DNA of 64,000 bases from JAXMAF01 sp046350555 (lineage in GTDB: Bacteria; Planctomycetota; Phycisphaerae; Phycisphaerales; SM1A02), in contig JAXMAF010000008.1 in NCBI GenBank assembly GCA_046350555.1, forward strand, positions 124,001 to 188,000. Reading direction: 5' to 3'. Numbering within the stretch: position 1 is the first letter of the stretch; every line of letters begins with the position of its first letter. The notes beneath the pieces were generated by a model. That model did not search any database and was not told the origin of the DNA. It saw nothing but the letters and a program-made list of their open reading frames with translations. Both the position numbers and the translations under genes were made by a program. This document shows positions 63,826-64,000 of this stretch, one piece after another.

Positions 63826-63831
63826 ATTGTA
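63826..63831 (-). promoter_or_regulatory. -10 box for a leaderless PIN toxin transcript
   Basis: The minus strand reads TACAAT six bases before the GTG, so transcription would start at or within a base or two of the start codon. No convincing -35 box is seen at the 17-base position (GCAACG). Ribosome binding would then be leaderless. Confidence 0.45.
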
Positions 63832-63868
63832 GGCGATACCGCGATCATCGTTGCGCGGCGCCACGCCG

Positions 63869-64000
63869 TCAATTCGCCGTCTCGTGCGGCCGCTGCGGCG
63901 GCGTCTTGAAGTCGAAGTCGGGGAAGCGCTTCTCGGCCCATTCAATGAGAGCCCAGAAGCCTTGTTCCTTGGGTGGGGCGTCCTCGAAGCGAAGGCGGAG
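63869..64000 (-). CDS. Unknown protein, C-terminal part (5' end outside window)
   Basis: The minus strand is open from the right edge to TGA at 63869-63871 and encodes LRLRFEDAPPKEQGFWALIE followed by WAEKRFPDF and a KTPPQRPHETAN end (43 residues). No start is visible. The codon usage is GC-rich and regular like the neighbours, so it is probably a real gene. Too short to recognise. The TACAAT box of the PIN gene lies 38 bases further left. Confidence 0.55.
   Translation of the reverse strand, partial: LRLRFEDAPPKEQGFWALIEWAEKRFPDFDFKTPPQRPHETAN

Overview
This window looks like chromosomal DNA of a GC-rich planctomycete, most likely from the Phycisphaerae side of the phylum. The best pointers are the adjacent DUF1592-type (CxxCH) and DUF1552 genes at 38.5-42.7 kb, which are almost a signature of Planctomycetota, the C30-carotenoid-like cluster at the left edge, the LAB_N/GT2 pair and the DUF2339 membrane protein. 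The phylum is inferred from gene content, not from a marker gene.

Left part (0-23 kb). The window opens in an aldehyde dehydrogenase, followed by a CrtN/CrtP-type desaturase/oxidase, an acyltransferase and a family 2 glycosyltransferase. This is the gene set expected for finishing a glycosylated, acylated C30 carotenoid acid. A promoter with a neat inverted repeat then drives a DUF2339 protein, which overlaps an Lhr-type helicase and PdeM phosphoesterase (DNA repair pair). Seven genes run leftward from 19.65 to 10.9 kb: GT2, LAB_N protein, RlmN, a ModA-like lipoprotein, an ABC exporter, GlpK and GlpD. A [2Fe-2S] ferredoxin, IscX, a threonine-dehydrogenase-like SDR and a zinc-ribbon membrane protein run rightward.

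Middle part (23-36.4 kb) is accessory and damaged. A metallo-beta-lactamase/beta-CASP gene and a divergent PNPOx-like gene are both broken by many indels. Then comes a segment bounded by two inverted, about 97% identical copies of a 162-bp full-length palindrome. Inside are an XRE-TPR regulator overlapping a small secreted protein gene, a GNAT, an IS630 remnant, a fumarate-reductase-type flavoprotein gene interrupted by a 102-bp insertion, an FAD amine oxidase, a FolE fragment and a membrane-redoxin fusion. Outside it an IS1182-family element, a second palindromic element, a photolyase-related gene with an in-frame stop, and tRNA-Gly(CCC) follow. The flavin, pterin, redoxin and photolyase genes suggest a decaying light/oxidative-stress island beside a tRNA.

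Right part (36.4-64 kb). A large TlpA-like thioredoxin precedes the DUF1592/DUF1552 pair and PPK2. Tyrosine/homogentisate breakdown is covered by FahA, HmgA and HppD, with MscS and DinB genes in between. Then come Apt, a GroES-like protein, AroA, an ABC exporter, a coiled membrane protein, a BtuF-BtuC-BtuD-like import operon broken by many frameshifts, AccB and AccC, and a PIN/ribbon-helix-helix toxin-antitoxin pair.

Dispersed DNA elements tie the window together: four copies of a roughly 100-bp repeat (0.6, 28.1, 29.6 and 60.7 kb), three palindromic miniature elements, a 112-bp hairpin-bearing tandem array after fahA, and short simple repeats in several leaders. Dense frameshifts are confined to three tracts (23.7-25.2, 32.9-34.0 and 57.5-60.0 kb); in two of them the protein motifs remain well conserved, so sequencing error is a serious alternative to gene decay.
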